Positions 9,769 through 18,780 of a stretch of 64,000 nucleotides of DNA are shown piece by piece. The translations under genes and the position numbers were made by a program. The notes below the pieces were generated by a model. That model made no database searches, was not told the DNA's origin, and saw nothing but the letters and a program-made list of their open reading frames with translations. The stretch comes from Bacteroidia bacterium (lineage in GTDB: Bacteria; Bacteroidota; Bacteroidia; J057): NCBI GenBank assembly GCA_030430205.1, contig JAUIGE010000007.1:1-64000 (forward strand), read 5' to 3'. Numbering within the stretch: position 1 is the stretch's first letter; each line of letters starts with the position of its first letter.

Positions 9769-11394
9769 TTATTTAAAGGTAATTTTCGCCAAACGCCGCT
9801 TCTTCCCTTTCTGCAAGACAATGATCATTTCTGAACCGGAGACCTGTTTGGCTTCCCTCGGGAAGGCATACATCTCAGCTTCTTTAACGCTGACAATGCC
9901 TTCTTTCTTGATATTGCCTTCGGCATCCAGACTCGCCAGGGTGACAAGTTGCTTGTTTTTTCGGCCAAAAGAGGGAACATACAAGCGGGGTGACTCCTTC
10001 TGAGAAAGCGGAAGATTCTCTATCCGGTCGTTGTAGACAAAGCGTAGCTTGTCCCGGGTGATGGCCATGCCATAGGACAACAGCACATTGGATTCTTCCT
10101 GCCTTTGGTATTTGCGGATCCGATCTATCCGTTCAATTTCTCCTTCAGGGTCCAGGGTAAATGTCAGGATGTCCCCACTAACATAGACCGTTTTGTACAC
10201 CCAATATCCTCCCCCCTGCCCGTCAGACACATAATAAGAGGTCGTATAGGAATAGGAAATCTCTCCCACCATCAGCAACCCGCCATCAGATCGCAGGACG
10301 ACATCGTTGAAGTGAATGCTGTTGAGCGTGCGCTCTTCCATTTTCTTCTTCTTCTTCTCAGACTTGTTTCCCATGTCTTCGGACATGAGATCCCGCACCA
10401 TTTCTGTCGGGATTTCTATCAGGCGTTCTGTCTCTCTTTCGAGGGTCGTACCGTTGAGTTTAAAGAAAAATACCCCTTCCACACTTTTCCATTTACCATC
10501 TCCAGCCATATAAGAACCCACACAGACGATGTCATCATCCGGCTCCATTTGCAATTGCAAATTGGACAGAGGTTTATCCCGAAATCCAAGATCATATTCA
10601 TCGGCTTTTTCAAAGCCAGGCGTCAGCACAAAGAGCTTGTAGGTATAGTTGTAAGCCTTTGCCTTGGGCGTATCATAATATTTTGCCAAAACATACACAC
10701 GGCCCTCATTGCTCAGCTCAAATGACTGGATGAAAAGCTGGTTTTCGGGATAAGGCAAGGTAAAAGGAGCGTTCCAAAGCTCGATCATCTCTTCATTGAA
10801 GACATGAACCTTAAAGCGATCAGGCGCATCTTTTACGTTGGGCAACTGGTAGTGAAGCAGCACTTTGGAGGAATCCCGTGAACGCTCAAAATTAAAATTG
10901 GGATAACGATACCTCGGAAAGCCGTCATAACTGACCTCTGTCAGCAATTTCCCCTCCGCAGGATAACTCAGGTCCTTCTTATTAATGGACCGATGGTACA
11001 GCAAATGTTTTCGATCGCCCTTGTCCTGCAGGGTAGAAAACAAATGTAGATTTCCCAAAGCGGAATAAGCCAAAATAGGATCCTCTGCCGTTCTTCCGCT
11101 TCCCAAAATGATTTCTTCAGAAATGGTAGAATTGAGATTTTTATCAAATTTCCGAAGGTAGGAAGCCTCTTTTGATACTTTGATGGGAATAAAGGCGATG
11201 GCCACATAGGCTGCCATCTTGTTTTGAAAAAGGTAGTATCCACTGCCATCTGTAGCAAAGATGCTGGGAGGCAATGTCAGGTTTTTATCTGCAAACTCTT
11301 CTCCCAGAAATAGCTCAAATGATTTGTTGGATTGGGCAAAAAGGGAAAGAGATCCCAAAAGGATCAGGAAAACAAAAACGAAGTGTTTTTTCAT
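9769..11394 (-). CDS. secreted hypothetical protein
   Basis: This 541-residue product has a clear signal peptide (residues about 1-20, cleavage after LFAQ). The rest is rich in short strand-forming segments and aromatic residues, which suggests a beta-propeller-like or repeat beta fold, but no domain could be named. A lysine-rich stretch (KSEKKKKKMEER, about residue 345) interrupts it, followed by a Tyr/Gly-rich segment (SYSYTTSYYVSDGQGGGYW). There is no sorting domain or lipobox. It may be periplasmic or outer-membrane associated. No function can be assigned. Confidence 0.7.
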   Translation of the reverse strand: MKKHFVFVFLILLGSLSLFAQSNKSFELFLGEEFADKNLTLPPSIFATDGSGYYLFQNKMAAYVAIAFIPIKVSKEASYLRKFDKNLNSTISEEIILGSGRTAEDPILAYSALGNLHLFSTLQDKGDRKHLLYHRSINKKDLSYPAEGKLLTEVSYDGFPRYRYPNFNFERSRDSSKVLLHYQLPNVKDAPDRFKVHVFNEEMIELWNAPFTLPYPENQLFIQSFELSNEGRVYVLAKYYDTPKAKAYNYTYKLFVLTPGFEKADEYDLGFRDKPLSNLQLQMEPDDDIVCVGSYMAGDGKWKSVEGVFFFKLNGTTLERETERLIEIPTEMVRDLMSEDMGNKSEKKKKKMEERTLNSIHFNDVVLRSDGGLLMVGEISYSYTTSYYVSDGQGGGYWVYKTVYVSGDILTFTLDPEGEIERIDRIRKYQRQEESNVLLSYGMAITRDKLRFVYNDRIENLPLSQKESPRLYVPSFGRKNKQLVTLASLDAEGNIKKEGIVSVKEAEMYAFPREAKQVSGSEMIIVLQKGKKRRLAKITFK

Positions 11395-11540
11395 TGTCGG
11401 GTTGGATGATTAATTGAAAGAAACAGCTAATTGAAACAAATATTGGAAGTAATTTTAAGAATCAAAAATGCATCCCTCAATTAAATGCTGGGGTTTGGCA
11501 AGCATTTGCATTTTAATTTCAAAAAACCGTTTTTTCTCCC

Positions 11541-12665
11541 ATGAAAAAATACAGCAGAAAAGACTTCCTCAAAAAAGGCGCGATGGCTGCCGTGGCTGGC
11601 GGTACCCTCCTCAGTGGATGCGGACAGCCGGAAGGTACTTCTCCCGGTAGCGCAGCAGCAGTTTCCTCCGGCAAAAAATACCGGTGGACGATGGTGACGA
11701 CCTGGCCGCCCAAATTTGCGGTGTTGGGGGAAGGAGCGGATCTTTTTGCGGATTGGGTCAAAAAAATGTCCGGCGGCCGCATGGAGATCCGCGTGTATGG
11801 CGGAGGAGAGATGGTCCCGGCTTTGGAAGCCTTTGATGCTGTTAGCAGCGGGGCAGCGGAAATCGCCTCAGGCGCTGCCTATTATTGGTCTGGCAAGGTG
11901 CCGGCAGCCCCTTTTTTTGCCTCCGTGCCTTTTGGCATGAACGCCCAGCAGCTCAATGCCTGGATATATAGCGGCGGCGGTCAGGCTCTCTGGGAGGAAG
12001 CCTATGCGCCCTTCAATCTCCTGCCCATGCTCGGCGGCAATACCGGCGTACAGATGGGCGGCTGGTTCAATAAGGAGATCAACACCATAGAGGATTTTAA
12101 AGGGCTGAAAATGCGCATTCCCGGCCTTGGCAGCAAGGTCATCGAAAAAGCCGGTGCGGCTTCCGTCAACCTGCCCGGCTCTGAGATTTATACCAGCCTG
12201 GAGACAGGTGTCATTGATGCCACCGAATGGATCGGACCCTATCACGACTACAAAATGGGCTTTGCCGAAATCGCCAAATACTACTACGCCCCCGGCTGGC
12301 ATGAACCCGGCACTGCCCTCGAACTCATCCTCAACAAAGACGCATTCCTCGGACTCCCTGAAGACCTTCAGGAAATTGTCCGTTCAGCAGCCTACCGCCT
12401 CAATATGTGGACACTGTGCGAATTTGAAGCCCAGAACAATGGTTTTTTGCAAAAACTCAAAAAGGAAAAAAATGTCCAGCTGCGCCATTTCTCACCAGAA
12501 ATCCTGAACAGCCTCAGAGGCTATGCCCAGGAGGTCATCGCCGAGATCACGGCCCAGGATGCCCTCAGCAAAAAGGTTTTTGATGCCTACAGTGCATTTC
12601 AAAAGGATGTAGGCGAGTGGTCGTCATTGACAGAAAAAGCTTTTTACAATACGATTCAGGCATAG
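11541..12665 (+). CDS. TRAP transporter substrate-binding protein, DctP/TakP type
   Basis: This 374-residue protein begins with a Tat-like but imperfect leader (SRKDFLKKG, with RK instead of RR) and a lipobox (LLSGC, Cys about 28), so it is probably a lipoprotein. The body is a DctP-type binding protein: WPPKFAVLGEGADLFADWV, the GGEMVPALEAFDAVSSGAAE helix region, ALELILNK, and the ATEWIGPYHDYKMGF motif with GWHEPG resembling TakP-like 2-oxo-acid/lactate binders. It delivers a carboxylate to a TRAP permease. The matching permease lies about 2.8 kb away on the other strand (15467-17461), with two genes between. Confidence 0.9.
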   Translation: MKKYSRKDFLKKGAMAAVAGGTLLSGCGQPEGTSPGSAAAVSSGKKYRWTMVTTWPPKFAVLGEGADLFADWVKKMSGGRMEIRVYGGGEMVPALEAFDAVSSGAAEIASGAAYYWSGKVPAAPFFASVPFGMNAQQLNAWIYSGGGQALWEEAYAPFNLLPMLGGNTGVQMGGWFNKEINTIEDFKGLKMRIPGLGSKVIEKAGAASVNLPGSEIYTSLETGVIDATEWIGPYHDYKMGFAEIAKYYYAPGWHEPGTALELILNKDAFLGLPEDLQEIVRSAAYRLNMWTLCEFEAQNNGFLQKLKKEKNVQLRHFSPEILNSLRGYAQEVIAEITAQDALSKKVFDAYSAFQKDVGEWSSLTEKAFYNTIQA

Positions 12666-12683
12666 TGAAATCCACAAATCTTC

Positions 12684-14069
12684 TTAGATTCTTTCAAAAT
12701 ACCGCTTCCGTTCCCAGTCCGTAACCGCCTTCATATAGGCTTGCTCCTCCATGCGAAAATGGTGAGCATAATGCTTCACCACAGCTTCTCCAAAGGCTTT
12801 TTTGGCAAAATCACTTTGCTCGAAAAGGCTGTTTGCTTCCCCCAGGCTATATGGCACCCGCCTGAGATGTTTGGCGGCGTAGACGTCTCCTTCAAACATT
12901 TCCGGTGGTTCGATCCTGTTTTGGATGCCATCCAGACCAGAGGCCAGGGCAGCGGCAAAAGCCAGGTAGGGATTGCAATCCGCGCCGGGTATGCGGCACT
13001 CAATGCGCAGACTTGCGCCTTTGCCGACCACGCGGAAGCCCGCCGTGCGGTTGTCGTAGCTCCAGGCCAGGCGCGTGGGCGCCCAGGAAGCATCTACATA
13101 GCGTTTGTAGGAGTTGACGGTAGGTGCATAAAAAGGCATAAGTTCTTCGGTATGGGCGATCCAACCGCCTAAGAACCAACGAAATACATCTGATCCCATC
13201 ACTGGGCCCAAGGCTTTTTCACCGGCAAAGGCATTTTTTCCGTCCTTCCATAAACTCATGTGAATATGGCAACTGGAGCCCGCCTGATCTTCTTTGTATT
13301 TCGCCATAAAAGTGACGGAAATGCCCTGCTGATCCGCCAATTCCTTCAGGCATTGCTTGAAGATCACATGGCGGTCCGCCATTTCAAGTGCTTCAGCGTA
13401 GCGCACATTGAGTTCGTGCTGGCCGAGGCCCCATTCTCCTTTTGAATTTTCGACGGGCACGCCTGAGCGTTTCAAGTGACGGCGGGCTGCCGCGGTATAG
13501 GATTCGGTGCGGCTGCCCTGCATGATGTGGTAATCTTCAAGATACCAGCCTGCCGGCTTGAGTTCATGAAAATGCTTTTCATGGGCCTGACGGTAGGAGT
13601 CTTCGAATACAAAGTATTCGAGTTCGGAAGCTGCGAAGCAGCTGTAGCCGGTTTTGGCAGCTTTCGCCAGTTGCTGGCGAAGGATGGAGCGGGGCGCTTC
13701 CAGGACCCAGTCATGGGTCTTTTCATCTTTGACATCGCAGAGGATGATGGCCGACTTGTCAAGCCAGCTTGCCTGGCGGAGGCTGTTGCTGTCGGGGACG
13801 AGGTGAAAATCACCGTATCCCAGCTCCCAATTGGCGAAGTCATAGCCGGGAACCGGCTCCATTTCCATATCTGTAGTCAACAGATAATCGCAGCTGTGGG
13901 TACCGTCTTTGACGCCGCTCTGAAGGAAAAATTCCGCATCAAAGCGCTTGCCCATCAGGCGACCATAGTGGTCCGTAAAGGCCACAATGACGGTTTCTAT
14001 TTCTTGCTCCTGTATGAGGTTGCTGAGTTGTTGCAGGCTGAGTTTGCCTGGGACGTTGTTGGGGTTCAT
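12684..14069 (-). CDS. glutamine synthetase-family gamma-glutamyl-amine ligase
   Basis: This 461-residue protein is a full-length member of the glutamine synthetase superfamily: AASELEYFVFED (metal-binding glutamates, about residue 153), LGQHELNVRYAEALEMADRH, the GSSCHIHMSLW strand and ASWAPTRLAWSYDNRTAGFR, then RIECRIPGADCNPYLA. It has the hallmarks of PuuA-like or gamma-glutamylethanolamide synthetase-like enzymes rather than biosynthetic GlnA. It overlaps the ethanolamine-type permease gene by 4 bases, so glutamylation of an imported amine is the likely role: the amine plus glutamate and ATP gives a gamma-glutamyl amide. The exact amine is inference. Confidence 0.85.
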   Translation of the reverse strand: MNPNNVPGKLSLQQLSNLIQEQEIETVIVAFTDHYGRLMGKRFDAEFFLQSGVKDGTHSCDYLLTTDMEMEPVPGYDFANWELGYGDFHLVPDSNSLRQASWLDKSAIILCDVKDEKTHDWVLEAPRSILRQQLAKAAKTGYSCFAASELEYFVFEDSYRQAHEKHFHELKPAGWYLEDYHIMQGSRTESYTAAARRHLKRSGVPVENSKGEWGLGQHELNVRYAEALEMADRHVIFKQCLKELADQQGISVTFMAKYKEDQAGSSCHIHMSLWKDGKNAFAGEKALGPVMGSDVFRWFLGGWIAHTEELMPFYAPTVNSYKRYVDASWAPTRLAWSYDNRTAGFRVVGKGASLRIECRIPGADCNPYLAFAAALASGLDGIQNRIEPPEMFEGDVYAAKHLRRVPYSLGEANSLFEQSDFAKKAFGEAVVKHYAHHFRMEEQAYMKAVTDWERKRYFERI

Positions 14070-15364
14070 TTCTTAAAAAGCTTAAAGGAGATAAAGGAAA
14101 CAGCCAGGATGCCAAAATAAATCAAGGCCAGCCAGGGATTGTATATCGTTACAGCGATCAGGGAAATACCAGCAATAAGGAGGGCGATCAGAGGAGAATA
14201 GGGATAAAAAGGCACTTTGAAGGGCCGTTCCAGCTCCGGCTCTTTTTTCCGCAAAACCAACAAAGAAACCATCGAAATGATGTAGAGACTTAATGCCCCA
14301 AAGACAGCGATGGTAATGATCTCGGCAGTTTTTCCGGTGAGCAAAGCGGCGATGCCGATGACCATATTGATGATCAGGGCGTTGGCTGGTGTTTGAAATT
14401 TGCCGTTTACTTTCCCCAAAAAACGAGGTGCATAGCCCACCCGCCCGAATTCAAAAGTGGCTCTGCCTGCGGCAAGGATGATTCCATGAAAGGAGGCGAC
14501 CAGGCCAAAGAGGCCAATGATGGTTACCGCTTTGTACACCCAACTCCCCTCCCCCACTACCTGCGCCATGGCCAGAGGCAGGGGAGAATCCGAAGCAGCT
14601 GCGCCGCTTTCAGGATAAACAATTGTTTCCCAACCATTTACCCCTACTGAAGCTGTAAATGTAAGCAGACATAAAATAACCAGGGTCAGGATGGCGGAGC
14701 CAAATCCTATCAGCACATTGCGCTGGGGGTTGATGGTTTCTTCGGCGACATTGGCGACGCCTTCGATGGCCAGAAAAAACCAAATGGCAAAAGGAAGGGC
14801 AGCAAAAACGCCCTGAAATCCATGTGGAAGGGCATTTTTTTTCAAATTGCTCATTTCAAATTCAGGCAAAGCGGCTGAAGCAAAAAGGATCAATCCGAGT
14901 ACCGCAACCAGGGTAATGATCAATTCAAAGGAGGCGGCAGCCTGTATGCCGGAAATATTCAGCAGGGTAAAAATGAAAAATGCCACAATGGCAATATAAA
15001 TCACGGGAACGGTGGGGAGAAAAATATGGAGATAGGCTCCGATGGCATAGGCGATCGCCGGAGGCGCAAAAATGAATTCTATATTTTGGGCCATGCCGCC
15101 CAAAAAGCCCCAGTCTTTGCCCAGTGCGCGCAGCGAATAGTCAAAAGCGCCACCCGCTTTGGGGATCGCACAAGCCAATTCTGTATAACAGAAAGTGAAA
15201 CTCAAATACATCAGGATGATAAAGCCCGTGGCTATCGCCAGTCCCAGGGTTCCGCCTTGTTCAAGGCCCAGATTCCAGCCAAAGTACATGCCCGAGATCA
15301 CATAACCGACCCCCAATCCCCACAGCATCAAGGGGCCAAGTGTACGTTTCAGTTCATTTTGCAT
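14066..15364 (-). CDS. APC-family amino acid/ethanolamine permease
   Basis: This 432-residue inner-membrane protein has about 12 hydrophobic helices. The N-terminal GPLMLWGLGVGYVISGMYFG and CYTELACAIPKAGGAFDYS segments, plus ILAAGRATFEFGRVGYAPRF, match the ethanolamine permease subfamily of APC transporters. I chose ATG 15364 (MQNELKRTLG); longer reading to 15433 runs through repeat-like spacer and adds no plausible domain. The gene overlaps the downstream glutamine-synthetase-like gene by 4 bases and lies about 100 bases after the TRAP permease gene, with heptamer repeats in the gap. Confidence 0.88.
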   Translation of the reverse strand: MQNELKRTLGPLMLWGLGVGYVISGMYFGWNLGLEQGGTLGLAIATGFIILMYLSFTFCYTELACAIPKAGGAFDYSLRALGKDWGFLGGMAQNIEFIFAPPAIAYAIGAYLHIFLPTVPVIYIAIVAFFIFTLLNISGIQAAASFELIITLVAVLGLILFASAALPEFEMSNLKKNALPHGFQGVFAALPFAIWFFLAIEGVANVAEETINPQRNVLIGFGSAILTLVILCLLTFTASVGVNGWETIVYPESGAAASDSPLPLAMAQVVGEGSWVYKAVTIIGLFGLVASFHGIILAAGRATFEFGRVGYAPRFLGKVNGKFQTPANALIINMVIGIAALLTGKTAEIITIAVFGALSLYIISMVSLLVLRKKEPELERPFKVPFYPYSPLIALLIAGISLIAVTIYNPWLALIYFGILAVSFISFKLFKK

Positions 15365-15373
15365 AGAGGGAAC

Positions 15374-15401
15374 GGTTTTGGTTTTTCGTTTTTCGTTTTT
15401 T
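15374..15401 (+). repeat. degenerate heptamer repeat (GTTTTTC-type, 4 units)
   Basis: Four 7-nt units run GGTTTTG, GTTTTTC, GTTTTTC, GTTTTTT. They lie just upstream of the permease start. The period matches the other spacer repeats of this window although the word differs. Confidence 0.5.
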
Positions 15402-15445
15402 GAAAGTCTACATTCGATTGCTTCAGGTCCCACTTCTTATCCTGC

Positions 15446-15466
15446 TTCTCTATTCTCTATTCTCTG
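15446..15466 (+). repeat. short heptamer repeat (TTCTCTA, 3 units)
   Basis: Three units TTCTCTA, TTCTCTA, TTCTCTG fill the space up to the end of the TRAP permease gene at 15467. Confidence 0.45.
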
Positions 15467-17461
15467 CTAAACCCAAAAAAGCACCAATTCAGGAAACATA
15501 ATGGCCACAGCCAGAACGATTAACTGAATAAGCACAAAAGGCACAATGCCTTTGTAAATCTGCGATGTGGTGACCGAAGGGGGCGCGACGCCCTTGAGGT
15601 AAAAAAGCGAAAAGCCAAAAGGCGGTGAAAGAAAGGATGTCTGTAAATTGAGGGCCATCAGGACACCTATCCATACAAGGTTCATATCATAGGCCACAAA
15701 AACAGGCGTGACTACGGGTACGATGATGAAGATGATTTCGATAAAATCAATGAAAAATCCCGCTACAAAAATGATGAGCATCACCATCAGCAAAAATGCC
15801 CAGGGGGGCAGATTGGCGCTTGTGATCAGGTCTACCAGGTAGAGATCGCCTCCGAGATCGCGAAAAACCAATGAAAAGGCAGTTGCTCCCAGCAATATCA
15901 GAAAGACCATGCAGGTCAGGTGGGTGGTTTCCTGGGCAACTTCCCTGATGATTTTGAAGCTAAACTTGCCTTCCATAAGCGTGAGCAGCGTTGCTCCCAA
16001 AGCGCCTACGGCTGCCGCCTCGGTCGGCGAGGCGATGCCCGCAAAGATGGATCCCAGCACTGCTACGATCAGTGCCATCGGCAACAAAAAGGCGCTCAAC
16101 AAGCGCTTACCCATGCCTTTTTCCCGAAAAAGCTTTACTTCTTCCGGAGGCATAGCAGGAGCTTTTTCTCCTTTAAACAAAGCCACTCCAACGACATATA
16201 GCATATATCCCAGCACAAGCATAGCGGCAGGTATGACCGCTGCCTTGAACAAATCACCTACGGTAGCCATGCTGCTGCCCGCAGCTGAACTTAGCTGGCT
16301 GCTCAGCAAAATAAGCACAATAGAAGGCGGAATAATCTGCCCCAGCGTTCCTGAAGATGCGATGGTTCCTGTGGCCAGTTCGGTGCTGTAGCCCCGCTTG
16401 AGCATAGTAGGCAGAGAAATCAAGCCCATGGTGACCACCGTAGCGCCTACGATACCCGTGGATGCCGCCAACAAGGCACCCACCACGATGACAGCAAGGG
16501 CGAGACCGCCCCGAAAACGGCCAAATAGCAAAGCCATGGTTTCTAAAAGCCGTTCGGCAAGTCCCGATTTTTCCAGCATGATGCCCATATAAATAAATAA
16601 AGGCACCGCCATAAGGATTTCCTGCTTCATAAAGCCGAAAAACCGCATGGGCAGAAAATTGAAAAAGAGGGTAGAATCGGCAAAGAAAAATCCAAAGAGA
16701 ACCGCTGCTCCTCCCAAAGTAAAAGCTACGGGAAATCCCATGAGAATAAAGACAAAGAGTTCTGCGAAAAGCAAAACAGCCAGGCCTTCTCCATGAAGGT
16801 TGAAAGTGAAGATGACCAACCAGCTGATAATCAGCATACATACGGTCACGATTACCCCACGGAAGCGGGTTCGCTCAGCATGGGTGCTGTCTGGATTTTT
16901 GGGGCGTATGACGCTGGCAAGCGCTTCCAAAAACAGGCTGATAGCCTGTAAAAGCAGAAAGGCGAAGCCGAGCACAATCATCATTTTGATGATGAATCGG
17001 AGGGGCAGCCCGCCGGGCTGATCGGAGCTTTCCGCATTTTCTACCAGCCAATGAAGATAATTCCAGATACCGGATTCCTTCGGACCACCTCCTCTGGGCA
17101 AAGCCCGGAGAACATAATCCCAGGAACGGCTGATGGAAAGGAGGCAAAAAGGGATGAGAAAGAGGACAGAGCCTCCCAGATCAATCCATGATCTTCCTTT
17201 TTCGGAAAGCTTGCTGTAGATGACATCTACCCGCACATGGCGGCCATGTCTGAGCGCATAGCCTGCCCCCAGCAGGAAGAGGGTGGCAAAAAGGTGCCAG
17301 GCCAACTCGCCCAGCCATTGCTGGCTGGAAGCGAAAAAATAGCGCATGATGACATTTGCCACGACAACCAAAACCAGCAAACTTGCCAGCCAGGAAACCC
17401 AACGGCCTATCCATTCATTGAACAGGCCCGCAAATCCAGCGATGCGGCGGATAATCTCCAT
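15467..17461 (-). CDS. TRAP transporter fused permease, DctQ-DctM
   Basis: This 664-residue inner-membrane protein joins both TRAP permease subunits. Residues about 1-185 are DctQ-like: four helices and the motif ASSQQWLGELAWHLF, extended by an extra loop. After a linker with a further helix, residues about 220-664 are DctM-like: LLFAELFVFILMGFPVAF, GALLAASTGIVGATVV, GTLGQIIPPSIVLILLS and GIASPTEAAAVGALGA. The family takes up carboxylates with a sodium gradient and a periplasmic binding protein. The likely partner is the DctP protein at 11541. It is 40 bases downstream of marR and presumably in one operon with marR, the amine permease and the ligase. Confidence 0.92.
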   Translation of the reverse strand: MEIIRRIAGFAGLFNEWIGRWVSWLASLLVLVVVANVIMRYFFASSQQWLGELAWHLFATLFLLGAGYALRHGRHVRVDVIYSKLSEKGRSWIDLGGSVLFLIPFCLLSISRSWDYVLRALPRGGGPKESGIWNYLHWLVENAESSDQPGGLPLRFIIKMMIVLGFAFLLLQAISLFLEALASVIRPKNPDSTHAERTRFRGVIVTVCMLIISWLVIFTFNLHGEGLAVLLFAELFVFILMGFPVAFTLGGAAVLFGFFFADSTLFFNFLPMRFFGFMKQEILMAVPLFIYMGIMLEKSGLAERLLETMALLFGRFRGGLALAVIVVGALLAASTGIVGATVVTMGLISLPTMLKRGYSTELATGTIASSGTLGQIIPPSIVLILLSSQLSSAAGSSMATVGDLFKAAVIPAAMLVLGYMLYVVGVALFKGEKAPAMPPEEVKLFREKGMGKRLLSAFLLPMALIVAVLGSIFAGIASPTEAAAVGALGATLLTLMEGKFSFKIIREVAQETTHLTCMVFLILLGATAFSLVFRDLGGDLYLVDLITSANLPPWAFLLMVMLIIFVAGFFIDFIEIIFIIVPVVTPVFVAYDMNLVWIGVLMALNLQTSFLSPPFGFSLFYLKGVAPPSVTTSQIYKGIVPFVLIQLIVLAVAIMFPELVLFWV

Positions 17462-17500
17462 GGGGACGAATATCCGCAGTCAGTCTTTTACTTACAAATG

Positions 17501-17950
17501 TCAGTTGCGAATTTTATCCAGAAGCACGTTTAGGGTTTGGGCTTCAGCTTCTGAAAGCTGATCAAGCAGGTCCCTCATGCTTGTTGCTTCTTCATCAATG
17601 GAGCTCAGCAAAGCAAGGCCTGCTTCACTGATAGTAACATCAACCAGCCTCTTGTCATTGGGGCAAGTGGAGCGACACACCAAATCCTTTTTTACCAGAC
17701 GATCTACGATACGGGAAGCATCGGACATTTTGTCGAGCATGCGCTCGCGGATAGAGGCTGTTGAGATAGGTTTGGGGTGGGAACCCCTTAAAATGCGAAG
17801 GACATTATATTGTTGAAGCGTGATATCATGAGCTTTCATCGAATCTTTGATCCTATCCACAAGCCAATTGTTGGTAAACATCAGGTTGACAGTTGCTTTG
17901 TGTCTTTCGCTTACAAATTGAGACTGTTTGATCTCGTCTTCTATCCGCAT
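17501..17950 (-). CDS. MarR-family transcriptional regulator
   Basis: This 149-residue protein is a typical winged-helix MarR regulator: an N-terminal helix region, then ITLQQYNVLRILRGSHP, the recognition region around ISTASIRERMLDKMSDASR and IVDRLVKKDLV, the wing CPNDKRLVDVTISEAG, and a C-terminal dimerisation helix. It is a dimeric DNA-binding repressor or activator. The genes directly downstream on the same strand are the TRAP permease, the amine permease and the glutamine-synthetase-like ligase, while yceI lies upstream behind a terminator. MarR genes next to yceI are frequent in Bacteroidota, so either side could be its target. Confidence 0.92.
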   Translation of the reverse strand: MRIEDEIKQSQFVSERHKATVNLMFTNNWLVDRIKDSMKAHDITLQQYNVLRILRGSHPKPISTASIRERMLDKMSDASRIVDRLVKKDLVCRSTCPNDKRLVDVTISEAGLALLSSIDEEATSMRDLLDQLSEAEAQTLNVLLDKIRN

Positions 17951-17970
17951 AGTAATAATGATTCAAAAAA

Positions 17971-18019
17971 TAAAAAGGCTGTATTCCAGGAATTATGAAA
18001 ATCAATCCGGAATACAGCC
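17971..18019 (-). terminator. rho-independent terminator after yceI (minus strand)
   Basis: On the minus strand an 11-bp perfect stem (GGCTGTATTCC with GGAATACAGCC; plus-strand positions 17977-17987 and 18009-18019) is followed directly by TTTTTATTTTTT. It lies between the yceI stop (18047) and the marR start (17950) and separates the two transcripts. Confidence 0.8.
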
Positions 18020-18046
18020 AAAATTACATTTTTTTTCGATTCAGGC

Positions 18047-18634
18047 CTATTTACTCTGAACGAGTTGCACATTACACGAAATGCCTACTTCCTCACTTAC
18101 CAACATTCCTCCAGCTTCCAAAGCTGTATTCCATTTCAAGCCATAATCATAACGATTGATTTTTCCCGTCACCTTAAACCCTCTTTTGGTATTACCCCAG
18201 GGATCTTTCATCTCTCCGTTGTATTTGGCGTTCAAAGTCACTTCTTGGGTCACGCCATGCATACTCAGCTTTCCCACCAGCTTATAGTTGCTGTCATCTA
18301 TTTTGGTAAAAGAGCTACTTTCAAAAGTGATTTTGGGATTTTTCTCTGCATCAAAAAAGTCCGCACCTTGCAGGTGGCCATCGCGCTTTTCGCTGTCGGT
18401 ACTGATAGATTTCACATCTGCGCTAAATGATATTTTACTGCCTTCAAAGTTTCCCTCTTCAGCTGCCACCAAAAAACCTTCATATACTTTGAGCTTTCCT
18501 TCAACTTCGGAAATCGACATATGGGAAACTGTAAATGTCACATTGGAGTGCGAAGGATCAATAACCCATGTTTGTGCCTGAATTGCAGAAAGACTTAACA
18601 AAAGGCCAAAGAAAATGCTTACTACTGTTTTCAT
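18047..18634 (-). CDS. yceI: YceI-family periplasmic lipid-binding-like protein
   Basis: This 195-residue protein has a signal peptide (about 1-20, cleavage after IQAQ) and the YceI lipocalin-like barrel: WVIDPSHSNVTFTVSHM at the mature N-terminus, SADVKSISTDSEKRDGHL, DFFDAEKNPKITFES and GKLSMHGVTQEVTL. Family members bind isoprenoid-type lipids in the periplasm and several are induced by stress. The length and motif order are normal. A terminator at 17971-18019 ends the transcript, so this gene is likely monocistronic. Confidence 0.94.
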   Translation of the reverse strand: MKTVVSIFFGLLLSLSAIQAQTWVIDPSHSNVTFTVSHMSISEVEGKLKVYEGFLVAAEEGNFEGSKISFSADVKSISTDSEKRDGHLQGADFFDAEKNPKITFESSSFTKIDDSNYKLVGKLSMHGVTQEVTLNAKYNGEMKDPWGNTKRGFKVTGKINRYDYGLKWNTALEAGGMLVSEEVGISCNVQLVQSK

Positions 18635-18780
18635 AATTGCTAGATTGTTAGAAATGTTAATATTGTTTTAGATTTTTTTTAGAAAAGAATAAGAGAACGA
18701 TAAGATGAGAACAAGAACGGTGTTGCAACATTAATGTTTAGACTTTGATGTAAAATATTTATAACATCCTGATAGTCAAT

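Noticed and set aside
9769-11394. Possible outer-membrane barrel or T9SS cargo
   Set aside because: It has a signal peptide, but no sorting domain, no terminal barrel signature and no lipobox, so it was left as a hypothetical protein.
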